Shown: piece by piece, positions 16,032-25,506 of the stretch | Layout of the letters: every line of letters starts with the position of its first letter | Position numbering within the stretch: the first letter of the stretch is position 1 | Position numbers and translations under genes: made by a program | From: Nocardioides sp. GY 10113 | GTDB lineage: Bacteria > Actinomycetota > Actinomycetes > Propionibacteriales > Nocardioidaceae | Direction of reading: 5' to 3' | Length of the DNA: 64,000 nucleotides | NCBI RefSeq assembly: GCF_004919105.1 | Contig: NZ_STGK01000018.1 | Coordinates: 30,116-94,115 of the forward strand | Notes under the pieces: model-generated | Told to the model about the DNA's origin: nothing | Databases searched by the model: none | The model's input: only the letters and a program-made list of their open reading frames with translations

Positions 16032-16237
16032 GCGCCGCGCGGCCTTCCTGGCTGTGCGGCATCGGTCGCACGTGGCCGACAACAGACAAGAACACGGGCG
16101 TGGGGTGCGTGACAAGGGATCACCTCGGTGTCCGTCCAACCCGGCCCTGGGAACTCCGAGCATCTCGATGAACCGCGTCGTGCCCGTGGCTCTGTTCCTT
16201 TCGTCGGCGTGGACCATCGCCGTCGGGCCGCGCGGGC

Positions 16238-19200
16238 TCAGGACGTCTGGCCGTAGAAGTCGCCGTCCACGGTCTGGAGCTCGCCCCCCGTGCAGGTGGT
16301 CGAGAGCCTGCGGCTCAGGTCGAAGACGTCGTCCCAGAACCACGGTCCGAACGCCCCGCCGGCGTCGGCACTCGCGCCGAGGGTGGCCGGCTGCTCGAAG
16401 ATCGCCTCGACCGCCTGATAGGGGGCCACGGTCTGGGTGCCCTGCTCCCACATGATGTAGGGGTTCCACTCCGGCGTCAGCCGGACGCCCTCGATCAGGC
16501 GGGTCAGGTTCTGGAGCGGCCAGTACTGTACGCCCTGCCCCAGCCCGAGGGGGAGGCCGCTCCTCGACGCCTCGATGAACGGCGACGTCTGGCCGCTGGA
16601 GCTCGTCTGGCACAGGTAGGCCTGGGCGTTGTTGGCTCCGCCCGCGCTGCCGGGGCGGTAGGCGCCGGCCGTCCACAGCTGATGGGCATACCCCTTCCAG
16701 ATCTGTCCCCGGGTCGCCATGACGAAGACGTTGGTGGCCTTGGCGAGGTCGTCCGACCCGATCGCCCACGCGCCCTGGGAGTTCGTCGTCACGGTGTCCA
16801 TCCGCCCCCAGTCCGCGACCACCGCGTCGCGGCTGATGCCGAGGCCGACCTGCTGCAGGCTGACCGCGTCCGTCACCGCCACGTCGACCGCGGCGGTGGC
16901 GTCCCGCAGCTGCTGGTCGGTGAGCAACCAGGCGTCGATGTCGGTGAACGCCGACGAGTCGGGGCCGTTGACCACCGACTGGAAGCCGGACCCGATGTCC
17001 GCGAACAGGCCGGCCGTCGAGAACAGCTGCTCCACCCCGATCTCGTCGGCGGCGAAGAGGCTGGCGACGGTGGCCCCGACGGTCGTGAAGTTGCTGAACA
17101 TCCCCTGCGCCCAGGCGCCGTAGTCGGTGACGGTCACCGTCTGCTGCTGCTTGAAGTAGGCGTCCTGCACGGTCTGGGCGACCTGGGTCATCTGGGTCGT
17201 CATCGCGGCGGACGAGGACGAGATCTCCGACTCGAGCGTGTCGAAGAGGGTCCCCGTGGCCGTCAGGTCGGCCCGCTCGCTCATCAGCTGCGCCTGGGCC
17301 TGGGAGAAGTCCGCGGCGTCGAAGACCGTGTTGCCCTGGGGGAAGAGCGTCGTGTACGACAGCGCGCTGATGTCGTTCAGGGTGAGGTCCAGGTTGTCGA
17401 CGTAGTCGCTGCGCAGCGACAGCGAGACCTGGCGGACCACGGTCGGGGTCGGTGTTCCCGTCACCTCGCTGGCGCCGCTGACGTCCGTCGTGCAGTCCTG
17501 TCCCGGCCACAGCTGCGCGCCCGGGACGACCTCGTTGTCCGTGCCGGGGAGCAGCGTGCACTGGGCCAGCCAGGCGAGTGCCGTCTGCGCCCCCGACGGG
17601 GTGGCCCCGGCGGTCGGGGTCAGCGGCCACGTCACCGGGGCCTGGTACAGCACCGGGTTGAACTGGGAGGTGTAGGTGGCGGAGGGGTCGGCCCGGCTGG
17701 GCAGGAAGCGACCGTCCACGCCGCGACGCAGCTCGCCGGTGAGGTTGCCGTCCGTCACCGGCAGGGGTGTCGTGCCACCCTCCCCGACCCGCACCGGAAC
17801 GCCGTAGGCCACGACCGAGCTGCTCTCCGAGCCCTGTCCGCCCGACCCGATGAACGAGTACGTGGCGTTGTCGTTGACCGCCCGGGCCAGGAGGTCGGGC
17901 TGACCCCCCAGGGCGCGGATGGCTGGCAGCACCGAGCTCGTGAAGCTGGTCGCGTCGGGCTCCTGCTCGAAGCCGCTCATCCGGCCCAGGGAGACGAGCA
18001 CGACGCCGTCGCCGGCCGTGGCCGCGTCGGAGAGCGCCGTACCGAGCGCGGTCCAGTTGATCCCCTCGTCGGAGCTCCGTGGTGCGTACGTCGCCGTCGA
18101 CAACGGCTCGAGGGTGAGGGAGTTGAACGTCACCAGACCGAGGCCGCCGCCGCTGGTGTCGAAGACGCCGAGGTCGGTGGGGGTGAACGTCCCCGTCGTC
18201 GCGTCGTACCTCGCGATCTCCGCGGTGACGGAGGTGGCGGTGGTGGACCTCGTCTCGAACTGGACGACGTCGGGGAAGGTGAACACGCGCTGCTCGGCCT
18301 CCAGGGACGTGCTGCCCGACGGGTAGTAGGCGGAGTCCTTGATGTAGCCGTCGAGGCTGCCGGGCCGGCCGCCGTCGATCGTCGCCCCGAAGTTGTTCCA
18401 GGCGTTGCCGGTCGTCATCCCCGGGATGCCGATGATCGAGAACGGCGCGGAGACCGACTGCACCGACGAGGCGTACGCCGGCAGGCCGATGAGCGAGATC
18501 GCCTTGTTGAAGTTGGCCATGTCGGTGACCTCGCTCGAGCCGAGCGTCAGGATCGCCATCTTGCCCGTGTCCGGGACGGTCGTGTTCCCGTTCGTCACGA
18601 CGAGCTTGGCGAGCGCGGCGTACAGCCCGACCAGGTTCCCCGGGTCGTACGGCGCGTTCGACTCGACCGCCAGCGTGTCCCGGTCCAGGACCAGCAGCTG
18701 CACCTGGTCGTCGCTGGTGGTGGCTTGGAATCCGCACGGGAGGGTGGTGGTCTCCGGGCACAGCCACGACGAGTCGAGCTGCACCCCGGGAACCTTCGCG
18801 CCGGTCGCGGAGTCCGTGGCCTCCGCGAGGGTGCTGACCTGGGCCAGCGGCAGGGCGTCGACCGTCACCTGCGCGGTGTCGCTGGCCGTGGCGCCGTTGC
18901 GGGCCGTGGCCGTGACGGTGACCCGGTAGACCCCGGGCAGGTCCGGGCGCAGCTGCGGGCGCAGCGTGTCGGTCCCGGTGAGCTCCGCCGCGCTGCCCGT
19001 CGGGCCGGAGACCTCCCATCGATAGGTGACCGAGCGTCGCCGTGCCCCGATCGCGCGGACGGACGCCCGGGCGTCGAACGCCACGCTCGCGTGCACGTGG
19101 GCACGTTGGTCCGGGCCGGCCTCCGGCAGTGGCAGCTTCCCCGGCCACGTCAGCCGGCGACGGATCACCGTGGTCCGCCCGTCCCGCGTGGCGGCCCGGA

Positions 19201-21037
19201 CGGTCACGGTGTTCGTCCCGTGGCGCACGCCGGAGCCCGCGGACAGGCGCACCAGGGTCGCCTCGCCGTCGACGCGGAGGTGGTCGCTGGGGACAGCCGT
19301 TCTGCCGATGCTGACGTCGACGGTGATCGGGTCCGTCGTCCGGTGCCGTACGACGACGGCTGCGGCGTCCGGCCAGCCGCTCGCGTCGAGCTCGACCAGC
19401 GGGGTCGGGCTGTCGACGACCCGGACGAAGTGGGCGACGGCGAAGGACCGTCGTTCGCCTCGTGCGACGCGCACGACCAGGGTGTTCTCGCCGATCCGGA
19501 CACCGTCATCGACCGTCAGGACCGCCCTCGCAGCGCGGTGGCGCCCCTTCGCGAACCGCGCCGTCACGTCGTGGCCGTTCAGTCGGGCGGCGTCGATGCT
19601 CGCGCCCCTCGCGAGCCGGACCGCGACGGGCCAGGACGTGCGGAAGCCGACCGCGTCGGGCGCGGGCCAGACCACGCGGCCGAGCATCTCGACGGTGCCG
19701 TCGACGGTGCCGTCGTCGGTGCCGTCGTCGCCGGAAGGTGTCGGCGGCGCACCATCGCCCGAGACGCAGTTCTGAGTGGGGTCGACGTAGACGACGAAGT
19801 TCCCGACCCCGTAGCTGTCCCAGGGATCCACCGACGGCGCGCCGGTCGCCTCGCAGGTGCTGGCTGCGGCGAAGCTTCCCCCACCGCCGCCGCCGGCACC
19901 GCCCGCGCCGACCGTCTGGATGTACTTGCCCGCGCCGCCCCCGCCGAACCCTCCGCCGCCCCCGCCCCCGCAGGCCTCGTTGACGGACTCGGACAGGTCG
20001 AAGGCGCACTCGAGCGGGTTCGTGTCGGCCCGGTGGGCCCCACCGCCACCCATCCCCGGCGTCTGCACCGGCACCTGCTGCCAGGCGTTGCTCCCGTCGC
20101 CGTACTGCAGCCCGGGGACGACCGGCTCGCCGTAGAGGCCGGTCGTCGAGATCGTCTGCCCGGTGTCGCCGAACCCGCCGAACCCGCCGACACCGTCGGC
20201 GCCGTCGCACCACCCGTCGCCGCACCCGCCGGACCCTCCGGCTCCGGCGCCGTCGGTGTTGCCGCCCTGGCCGCCCTCGCTGCCTCCGCCGCCGCTCTCG
20301 CCCTGCGCGGACGCCTGCGCGAGGAACGGCGCTCGCGCCGGATAGCCGCCATCGCCGCCACCGTGCCCGTCGTACCCGGTGGAGCCGCCGCCGCCGCCCC
20401 CTCCGCCGCCGCCGACGGCGACGATGTCCCACAGCGGGGGAGCCTGCGCCGGCGACGAGACCACCGGTGGCGACGCCGTGACGACCGAGCCACCCCCTCC
20501 GTAGCCGCCGATGGAATGGTCGCCGTCACCTCGCTGACCCGACGACCCGAGGTAGACGTTCATCGCGTCGGTGCCGAAGGTCGACAGGTAGGTCTCCGGG
20601 CTGGTCGCGGTCTGCGCCCAGCCGCCCTTGCCGCCGCTTCCGCCGTCCGGGACGCAGCCGGAGCACTTCGTCCCGTTCGACCCGGTCGCGCCCCACACGG
20701 TGACCCACATCACCGGGTCGGCCACGCTCACCGAGCCACCGGCGGCCTCGACCGCGGACAGGAGCGAGGCGGTCGTGACCAGCATCCGGCCCACCCCCGG
20801 CTCCTGGAGCGAACAGGCGTAGAGGCCGCCGTCCGGCGCGCAGACGAGCGGCGCGGCGGGCACGGTGGGGTCGGTGGGGTCGGTCGCCGCTCGGCTGCTC
20901 GCCGTCGCAGCCGAGGGATCGGCGGCCGCCGGGACCGGCGACGCCATCGGGACCGTCAGTGCCAGGGCGGCGCCGGCTGCGACGCCGTACCTCCGCCACG
21001 TCGAGCGCACGCTGTGGGTTCGGGGCCGCGTCGTCAT
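16238..21037 (-). CDS. Large secreted protein: glycine-rich, PKD-like and ILEI/GG-like domains
   Basis: The 1599-residue product starts with a signal peptide (cleavage near PAAA-D, residue 39). A cysteine-containing, strongly glycine-rich domain fills residues 100-410 (runs such as VGGGGGGGGGGS), resembling the Gly-rich domain of ALK-type proteins. Beta-rich repeats follow at 445-630 and a PKD-like domain at 637-727. Two segments (about 775-850 and 965-1080) match the pattern of ILEI/FAM3 GG domains: a LVLDRDTL- or VTFNSLTL-type strand, an aromatic Asp/Asn turn, then a LGSS or LGGQ end. Residues 1240-1400 are mostly helical with a long Ser/Thr/Gln coiled region; the end is Trp-rich. No LPXTG or other anchor is seen. 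Role unknown; perhaps an adhesin or glycan-binding surface protein. ATG 21037 is preceded by GGGAGG. Confidence 0.8.
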   Translation of the reverse strand: MTTRPRTHSVRSTWRRYGVAAGAALALTVPMASPVPAAADPSAATASSRAATDPTDPTVPAAPLVCAPDGGLYACSLQEPGVGRMLVTTASLLSAVEAAGGSVSVADPVMWVTVWGATGSNGTKCSGCVPDGGSGGKGGWAQTATSPETYLSTFGTDAMNVYLGSSGQRGDGDHSIGGYGGGGSVVTASPPVVSSPAQAPPLWDIVAVGGGGGGGGGGSTGYDGHGGGDGGYPARAPFLAQASAQGESGGGGSEGGQGGNTDGAGAGGSGGCGDGWCDGADGVGGFGGFGDTGQTISTTGLYGEPVVPGLQYGDGSNAWQQVPVQTPGMGGGGAHRADTNPLECAFDLSESVNEACGGGGGGGFGGGGAGKYIQTVGAGGAGGGGGGSFAAASTCEATGAPSVDPWDSYGVGNFVVYVDPTQNCVSGDGAPPTPSGDDGTDDGTVDGTVEMLGRVVWPAPDAVGFRTSWPVAVRLARGASIDAARLNGHDVTARFAKGRHRAARAVLTVDDGVRIGENTLVVRVARGERRSFAVAHFVRVVDSPTPLVELDASGWPDAAAVVVRHRTTDPITVDVSIGRTAVPSDHLRVDGEATLVRLSAGSGVRHGTNTVTVRAATRDGRTTVIRRRLTWPGKLPLPEAGPDQRAHVHASVAFDARASVRAIGARRRSVTYRWEVSGPTGSAAELTGTDTLRPQLRPDLPGVYRVTVTATARNGATASDTAQVTVDALPLAQVSTLAEATDSATGAKVPGVQLDSSWLCPETTTLPCGFQATTSDDQVQLLVLDRDTLAVESNAPYDPGNLVGLYAALAKLVVTNGNTTVPDTGKMAILTLGSSEVTDMANFNKAISLIGLPAYASSVQSVSAPFSIIGIPGMTTGNAWNNFGATIDGGRPGSLDGYIKDSAYYPSGSTSLEAEQRVFTFPDVVQFETRSTTATSVTAEIARYDATTGTFTPTDLGVFDTSGGGLGLVTFNSLTLEPLSTATYAPRSSDEGINWTALGTALSDAATAGDGVVLVSLGRMSGFEQEPDATSFTSSVLPAIRALGGQPDLLARAVNDNATYSFIGSGGQGSESSSVVAYGVPVRVGEGGTTPLPVTDGNLTGELRRGVDGRFLPSRADPSATYTSQFNPVLYQAPVTWPLTPTAGATPSGAQTALAWLAQCTLLPGTDNEVVPGAQLWPGQDCTTDVSGASEVTGTPTPTVVRQVSLSLRSDYVDNLDLTLNDISALSYTTLFPQGNTVFDAADFSQAQAQLMSERADLTATGTLFDTLESEISSSSAAMTTQMTQVAQTVQDAYFKQQQTVTVTDYGAWAQGMFSNFTTVGATVASLFAADEIGVEQLFSTAGLFADIGSGFQSVVNGPDSSAFTDIDAWLLTDQQLRDATAAVDVAVTDAVSLQQVGLGISRDAVVADWGRMDTVTTNSQGAWAIGSDDLAKATNVFVMATRGQIWKGYAHQLWTAGAYRPGSAGGANNAQAYLCQTSSSGQTSPFIEASRSGLPLGLGQGVQYWPLQNLTRLIEGVRLTPEWNPYIMWEQGTQTVAPYQAVEAIFEQPATLGASADAGGAFGPWFWDDVFDLSRRLSTTCTGGELQTVDGDFYGQTS

Positions 21038-21168
21038 GTCGGCCTCCCGGCCGGATCGATGAGAGAGGCGTGGGCACCACGGCCCCTCGTACGACGTTAG
21101 TCACAGGCCACCGTGGAGTCCACACCGGTGCGGGGTGGAATGCCGGGGGTGACCCCGTGACCGTCGGG

Positions 21169-21774
21169 TCAGCGAGCGGCCGCCCACTCGTCCGCGAGGA
21201 CGGCGTAGGACAGCGAGTCCAGCCAGCGGCCCGAGCGGTGCAGGTCGGCGCGGACGGTGTGCGCCTCGCGGCGCATCCCGACCCGCTCCATGAGCCGCCA
21301 GGACGGCTCGTTGTCGAGGAAGCACTGGGCCACGACCCGCCGCACCCCGAGCTCCTCGAAGCAGTAGCGCAGCAGCTCGCGGACGGCCTCGGTGGCGTAG
21401 CCGCGTCCGGCGTGCGAGGGGTCGAGCACCCAGCCCAGCTCGGCCTGCGTGCCCCGGGCCCGGTCGACCACCTCCGCCTGGGCCCAGGCGTCCTCGGGAC
21501 GCAGCAGGAAGTCGCCGACCACCCGGCCCGCGAGGTCGGGGTCGGGGTCCCGCAACTCGGCGACGACCGTCACGGCCAGCCGATCGGGGTCGGCGAAGTG
21601 CGCGCCGTACTCGTCGGGGTCGTCGGGGTGGGCCGTGATCCACTCGCCGACCTCGGCGAGGCGCCGGTACCGCCAGGTGTCCGCGGCGTCCCCCGCGGTG
21701 GCGGCGCGCAGCAGGAGCCGTTCGGTGGTCAGGGGGCGGCGAAGCGTCGACGGCTGGCTGGGCACGACGCCCAT
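21169..21774 (-). CDS. GNAT family N-acetyltransferase (RimJ/RimL type)
   Basis: The 201-residue protein has the GNAT fold motifs of the RimJ/RimL class. LTTERLLLRAAT lies near the N terminus, LGWVLDPSHAGRGYATEAVRELLRYCFEELGVRRV is motif A with the acetyl-CoA pyrophosphate loop HAGRGYA, and CFLDNEPSWRLMERVGMRREA is motif B. It acetylates an amine of unknown identity, perhaps a protein N terminus or small molecule. The start at ATG 21774 gives a short N-terminal extension. It is on the same strand as the DUF998 gene upstream but separated by 74 bases. Confidence 0.88.
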   Translation of the reverse strand: MGVVPSQPSTLRRPLTTERLLLRAATAGDAADTWRYRRLAEVGEWITAHPDDPDEYGAHFADPDRLAVTVVAELRDPDPDLAGRVVGDFLLRPEDAWAQAEVVDRARGTQAELGWVLDPSHAGRGYATEAVRELLRYCFEELGVRRVVAQCFLDNEPSWRLMERVGMRREAHTVRADLHRSGRWLDSLSYAVLADEWAAAR

Positions 21775-21826
21775 CCTCCCAGCGTGGAACGGGGCGACCG
21801 AGACGGGCCGCGGCCGCGCCGGCTGT

Positions 21827-21860
21827 GGGCGCCGGCTACGGGCGCCGGCTACGGGCGCCG
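21827..21860. repeat. 13-bp tandem repeat, GGGCGCCGGCTAC
   Basis: Two full copies and one partial copy lie between the GNAT and DUF998 genes and run into the DUF998 stop codon. Each copy contains the palindrome GGCGCC, so the stretch can also fold. Confidence 0.65.
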
Positions 21861-22574
21861 CCGCAGGAGCGCGACCGCCAGCACCGCCATCCACAGCAGC
21901 CAGGCGCCGATCCCGGCACGCTCGAGCAGCCCCATCCACGGCGTCGGGTCCCCGGCCTCGATCCGGTCGACCTGGGCGCTGAGCATCCCGAACGTTCCCG
22001 CCCAGGCCACGGTCAGCGCCGAGTACGCCCGGAACACCCAGCCGAAGGCGAACGCGGCGGCGACCACCTCCGCGAGCACCAGTACGCCGGTGGCGCCGGC
22101 GAGCCACAGGTGCAGCGTGTCCGCCGAGGTCGCCCCGCCCGCGGCGATCACCTCCCGCCGCGACATCGGGCCGAACGCCCACAGCACGCTGAGCACGCCG
22201 TGGCCCGTCACGATCGCGCCCGCCACGCGCAGCGAGCGCCGCCGACCGGCGGCCCGCCAGATGCCGACGCCGAACGCCGTCTGCAGCGCGCTCAGGGCCA
22301 GCCCGGTGACGGTGAGCAGCGTGTGGGTCGGGGCGCCGGTGGCGGAGAGCTCGCTGACCGCCTGCGAGGTCCGGTCGTAGCCGTCGTACAGCGTGGCCGC
22401 GACCGGGTCGTTGAGGACCGGGTAGAGCCCGGCGTACGCGATCCCGCAGGCCAGCAGGACCCGGGTGGCGAGGTTGCCCGCGGGCCCGTCGCCCGTGGCC
22501 GAGAGCCGGTGGCCCGTGGCAGAGAGCCGGTGGCGCGCCCGTCCCGGCGCGGCGGATCGCGTGGTGGTGGGCAT
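21849..22574 (-). CDS. DUF998 family membrane protein
   Basis: The 241-residue protein has about six membrane helices and matches DUF998: GIAYAGLYPVLND near residue 44, the loop YDGYDRTSQAVSELSATGAPTH, and later LHLWLAGATGVLVLAEVVAAAFAF. Function of the family is unknown. The N terminus contains a small in-frame duplication (HRLSATG after RHRLSATG), also visible in the DNA at about 22498-22535. The ATG at 22574 is the first in the frame. Confidence 0.82.
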   Translation of the reverse strand: MPTTTRSAAPGRARHRLSATGHRLSATGDGPAGNLATRVLLACGIAYAGLYPVLNDPVAATLYDGYDRTSQAVSELSATGAPTHTLLTVTGLALSALQTAFGVGIWRAAGRRRSLRVAGAIVTGHGVLSVLWAFGPMSRREVIAAGGATSADTLHLWLAGATGVLVLAEVVAAAFAFGWVFRAYSALTVAWAGTFGMLSAQVDRIEAGDPTPWMGLLERAGIGAWLLWMAVLAVALLRRRP

Positions 22575-22703
22575 CTCGCCTCCCGAGGTCCCGTTGCCAT
22601 CTCCAGCGTCGGGCCTCCACGGAGCGGACGGCCAGGGTCCCAGGCCTCGGCCGGCGGGCCGTTGCGCCCGCGACCTGACGGACTCAGGGGCCCCCAGGGA
22701 CCC

Positions 22704-25076
22704 TCAGCGGCCCGGTGGCGGCGGGCTGTACGGCACCTCGCCGCGGAGGTCGCCGAGGCCCCGCGCGACCAGCAGTCGGCCGCCCGTGAGCCGGGACCAC
22801 CTCCCGTCGGCCCAGGTGCGCAGCGCGCGGGGGTCGAGGGCGACGTCGACGTCGCGGCGCTCGCCGGCGTCGAGGTCGACGGTCGTCCAGCCGACCAGCC
22901 GGACCGGCTGGTCGTCGGCGTCCGCCGGGTCCGGCTGGAGGTAGACCTGCACCACCTCGCGCGAGGCCCGCGGCGAGGTGTTCGTCAGGTCGACCGAGAG
23001 CAGCCCGTCGTCGAGCGTCACCTCGCCGTACTCCCAGGAGCCGTAGCCGAGACCGTGCCCGAACCAGTACGCCGGCGCGGGCGCCCGCCGGGCGGCGTAC
23101 CCGCGGTAGCCCACGAAGACGCCCTCGTCGTAGACGAGCCGCCCGTCGGTCGGCACCACCTCCCACGCCGGTGCCGCGCCGTCGGCGGCCGGGAACGAGG
23201 TGACCAGCCGCCCGGCCGGCTCGATGGCGCCGAGCAGCGCCGCGGCCACGGCATGCCCGCCCTCCTGCCCGGGCAGCCCGGCCCAGAGGATCGCGTCGAC
23301 CTCGTCGCGCCACGGCATCAGCACCGGGGTGGCCGCGTTGACCACCACCACGGTGCGGGCGGCCGCGGCGGCGACGGCCGCGACCAGCTCGTCCTGGCGG
23401 CCGGGCAGCGCCAGCGTCGACTTGTCGGCCACCTCGGTCTCCTGCTCCTCGGTGAGCCCGACGACCACGACGGCGACGTCCGCCTCCCGGGCCGCGGCCA
23501 CCGCGGCGGCGATCGCGTCGTCGTCGGTGGGCGGCGTGGGCTCCGCGACCAGGCCGACCGCCACCATCTCGCGGCCGGTCAGCTCGGCGACCAGCTCGGC
23601 CGGCTCGGGCAGCACCACGTCGGTCTGCCAACCCGGCGGCCGCAGCACGTCGGCGCCGACGTCGTCCGAGACCGCGTCGAGGGTCACCTCGAACGAGGCG
23701 TCGCCGGCGGTGATCCGCGCGTGGGCCACCCCCAGCACGCCGATCCGCAGGCGCCCGGCGGGCAGCGGGGCGGACAGCTCGACCCGGGCGACCGGCTCGG
23801 CCAGCGCCTCGCCGTGCATCCCGATGATCGTCCTCGCCTCCTCCGAGTGGCGGTCGTCGAGCAGCGTTCCGGAGGCGCCGTACAGGCGGACCCGCATCCC
23901 GTCGCGGCCCGGTCGCGGGCGGCTCCGGACGTCGACGCCGTCGACCACCGCGACGCGGTCGGTGGCACCGGTGAGGCCCTCGGCGATGCTGACCTGGTGC
24001 GGTGCGCGGACCGACGCCGAGCCGCCGCCCATGCAGGTGGTCTCCAGCGCCGGGCGCCCGATCAGCGCGATCCGGACGTCTCGCGCGAGGGGCAGCGTGC
24101 CGTCGTTGGCGAGCACCGTCATGCCGTCGGCGGCGAGCCGGGTCAGCTGCTCGCGACGCTCCGGTCCGCCGGGGTGGGGCACGTCCTCGCGCCAGGTCCG
24201 CGGCTCGTCGAGGGCGCCGACCCGGCCGGCGAGCCGCAACAGCCGGCGCAGGTGGTCGTCGACCACGGACTCCGCGACCTCGCCGGCCTCGACGGCGGCG
24301 ACCAGGGCAGGACCCCAGGGGCCGGTCGGGCCGGGCATCACCAGGTCGAGGCCGCCGTTCGCGGCCGGCGCGGCCGACGTCGTGGCGAACCAGTCCGACA
24401 TCACCAGGCCGGTCCAGCCCCACTCGCCCTTGAGGATCCGGTTGACCACGTCGTCCTGCTCGGTCGCGGGCACGCCGTTGACGTCGTTGTAGGCGGCCAT
24501 CACCGACCACGGGTCGGCGTCCTGCACCGCGATCTCGAAGGGGAGCAGGTACACCTCCCGCAGCGTCCGCTCGTCCACGACGCTGTCCACGGAGGTCCGG
24601 TCGGTCTCGGACTCGTTGGCGACCAGGTGCTTCACGCACGCCCCGACGCCCCGCTCCTGCAGCCCGGCGACGTACGCCGCCGCGAGCACGCCGGTGAGCA
24701 GCGGGTCCTCGGAGTAGGCCTCGAAGAGGCGGCCGCCGAGCGGGCTGCGGTGCAGGTTGACCGTGGGGCCGAGCACCACGTGGATGCGCTGGCGCTCGGC
24801 CTCCTCGGCGAGCAGGCGACCGACCTCGGCGGCGGTCTCGCGGCGCCAGGAGGAGGCCAGCAGGGTCGCGTTCGGGAAGAGGCAGGTCAGCGGGCCGCCG
24901 GTGAACTCGAGCCCGCGGACGCCGGTCGGGCCGTCGGAGAACGCCATCGGCGCCAGCCCGACCGCCTCCTCCCCGCGGAGCGTGAACATGCTCGCCCCGG
25001 TCAGCAGCCGGACCTTGCGCTCCAGTGGCAGCCGCGCCACCCGTTCGGAGAGGTCGTCGTCGCTCAGCTCGCCCAT
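22704..25076 (-). CDS. Glycoside hydrolase family 3 (beta-glucosidase type)
   Basis: The 790-residue protein has the full GH3 layout. The N-terminal TIM-barrel carries FSDGPTGVRG, LGPTVNLHRSPLGGR, KHLVANESETDR and the nucleophile Asp228 in LVMSDWF. The C-terminal alpha/beta sandwich follows from about residue 350, and a fibronectin III-like domain ends the protein. Between the halves of the sandwich, about residues 385-500 look like an inserted PA14-like carbohydrate-binding domain, as in many bacterial beta-glucosidases. It removes terminal beta-linked sugars. No signal peptide is present, so it acts on imported oligosaccharides or glycosides in the cytoplasm. Exact substrate (glucoside, xyloside) cannot be read from sequence. 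It stands alone. Confidence 0.9.
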   Translation of the reverse strand: MGELSDDDLSERVARLPLERKVRLLTGASMFTLRGEEAVGLAPMAFSDGPTGVRGLEFTGGPLTCLFPNATLLASSWRRETAAEVGRLLAEEAERQRIHVVLGPTVNLHRSPLGGRLFEAYSEDPLLTGVLAAAYVAGLQERGVGACVKHLVANESETDRTSVDSVVDERTLREVYLLPFEIAVQDADPWSVMAAYNDVNGVPATEQDDVVNRILKGEWGWTGLVMSDWFATTSAAPAANGGLDLVMPGPTGPWGPALVAAVEAGEVAESVVDDHLRRLLRLAGRVGALDEPRTWREDVPHPGGPERREQLTRLAADGMTVLANDGTLPLARDVRIALIGRPALETTCMGGGSASVRAPHQVSIAEGLTGATDRVAVVDGVDVRSRPRPGRDGMRVRLYGASGTLLDDRHSEEARTIIGMHGEALAEPVARVELSAPLPAGRLRIGVLGVAHARITAGDASFEVTLDAVSDDVGADVLRPPGWQTDVVLPEPAELVAELTGREMVAVGLVAEPTPPTDDDAIAAAVAAAREADVAVVVVGLTEEQETEVADKSTLALPGRQDELVAAVAAAAARTVVVVNAATPVLMPWRDEVDAILWAGLPGQEGGHAVAAALLGAIEPAGRLVTSFPAADGAAPAWEVVPTDGRLVYDEGVFVGYRGYAARRAPAPAYWFGHGLGYGSWEYGEVTLDDGLLSVDLTNTSPRASREVVQVYLQPDPADADDQPVRLVGWTTVDLDAGERRDVDVALDPRALRTWADGRWSRLTGGRLLVARGLGDLRGEVPYSPPPPGR

Positions 25077-25216
25077 GGCCCCACCGTGCCACCCCGTGGT
25101 TGGTCGGTGGTCGCGCGCGGTCGCGGGTCCGCTCGGACGCGGGCGGCCCGCGCCACCGCCGGGCGCCGACCACCATGGGGGAGAGGTGCAGAGGAAGGGC
25201 CTGCCGCCGGAGGGAG

Positions 25217-25396
25217 AACCCCGTCCCGCACTACCGGGAGCACGTGTTGTGGGTCTGGGGGCTTCGACGGCGTCGGGAAATCCCCTACGCCGAGGTCGTG
25301 CGCCTGAACGGCGTGATCGACCCGATCACGCCGTTCCTGATCGTGCACGGGGAGAGCGACCGGCAGATTGCGGTCGACTGCGCGCACCGGCCCCGC
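25217..25396 (+). pseudogene. Remnant of an alpha/beta-hydrolase (FrsA/dipeptidyl-peptidase-like)
   Basis: The plus-strand frame reads PHYREHVLWVWG, then AEVVRLNGVIDPIT and PFLIVHGESDRQIAVDCAHR. This is the strand-7 region of alpha/beta hydrolases, with the acid Asp and its usual PFLVxHGxxDRQIP context. Both the nucleophile region and the catalytic histidine region are missing, and sequence after the AHR is unrelated low-complexity. It is a roughly 60-codon orphan piece in an otherwise gene-free gap of 430 bases (25077-25506). Confidence 0.65.
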
Positions 25397-25461
25397 GCCG
25401 ACTCGAGGTGGCGGGCCGGGGCGTCGCGGAGGCCGGCCGCCGCGGGCCCGGACGTGACGAC

Positions 25462-25493
25462 GGCCGGTGTCGCTCGGGTGAGCGGCACCGGCC
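25462..25493 (-). terminator. Hairpin terminator after the flp genes
   Basis: A 14-bp stem (25462-25475 with 25480-25493, one T-G wobble) closes the loop GGGT, 14 bases past the stop of the last pilin gene on the minus strand. There is no T-run, as is common in high-GC actinobacteria. Confidence 0.7.
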
Positions 25494-25506
25494 TTCGGCG
25501 TACCCG

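Noticed and set aside
10607..16123. Minus-strand frame of 1838 codons
   Set aside because: It runs through the tRNA, the fusion gene and the SUKH-like gene in antisense; no domain is seen except shadows of plus-strand genes.
16682..21100. Plus-strand open frame of 1472 codons opposite the giant secreted protein
   Set aside because: It is low-complexity Arg/Gly/Val/Pro, without motifs, while the minus strand has a signal peptide, ribosome binding site and recognisable domains.
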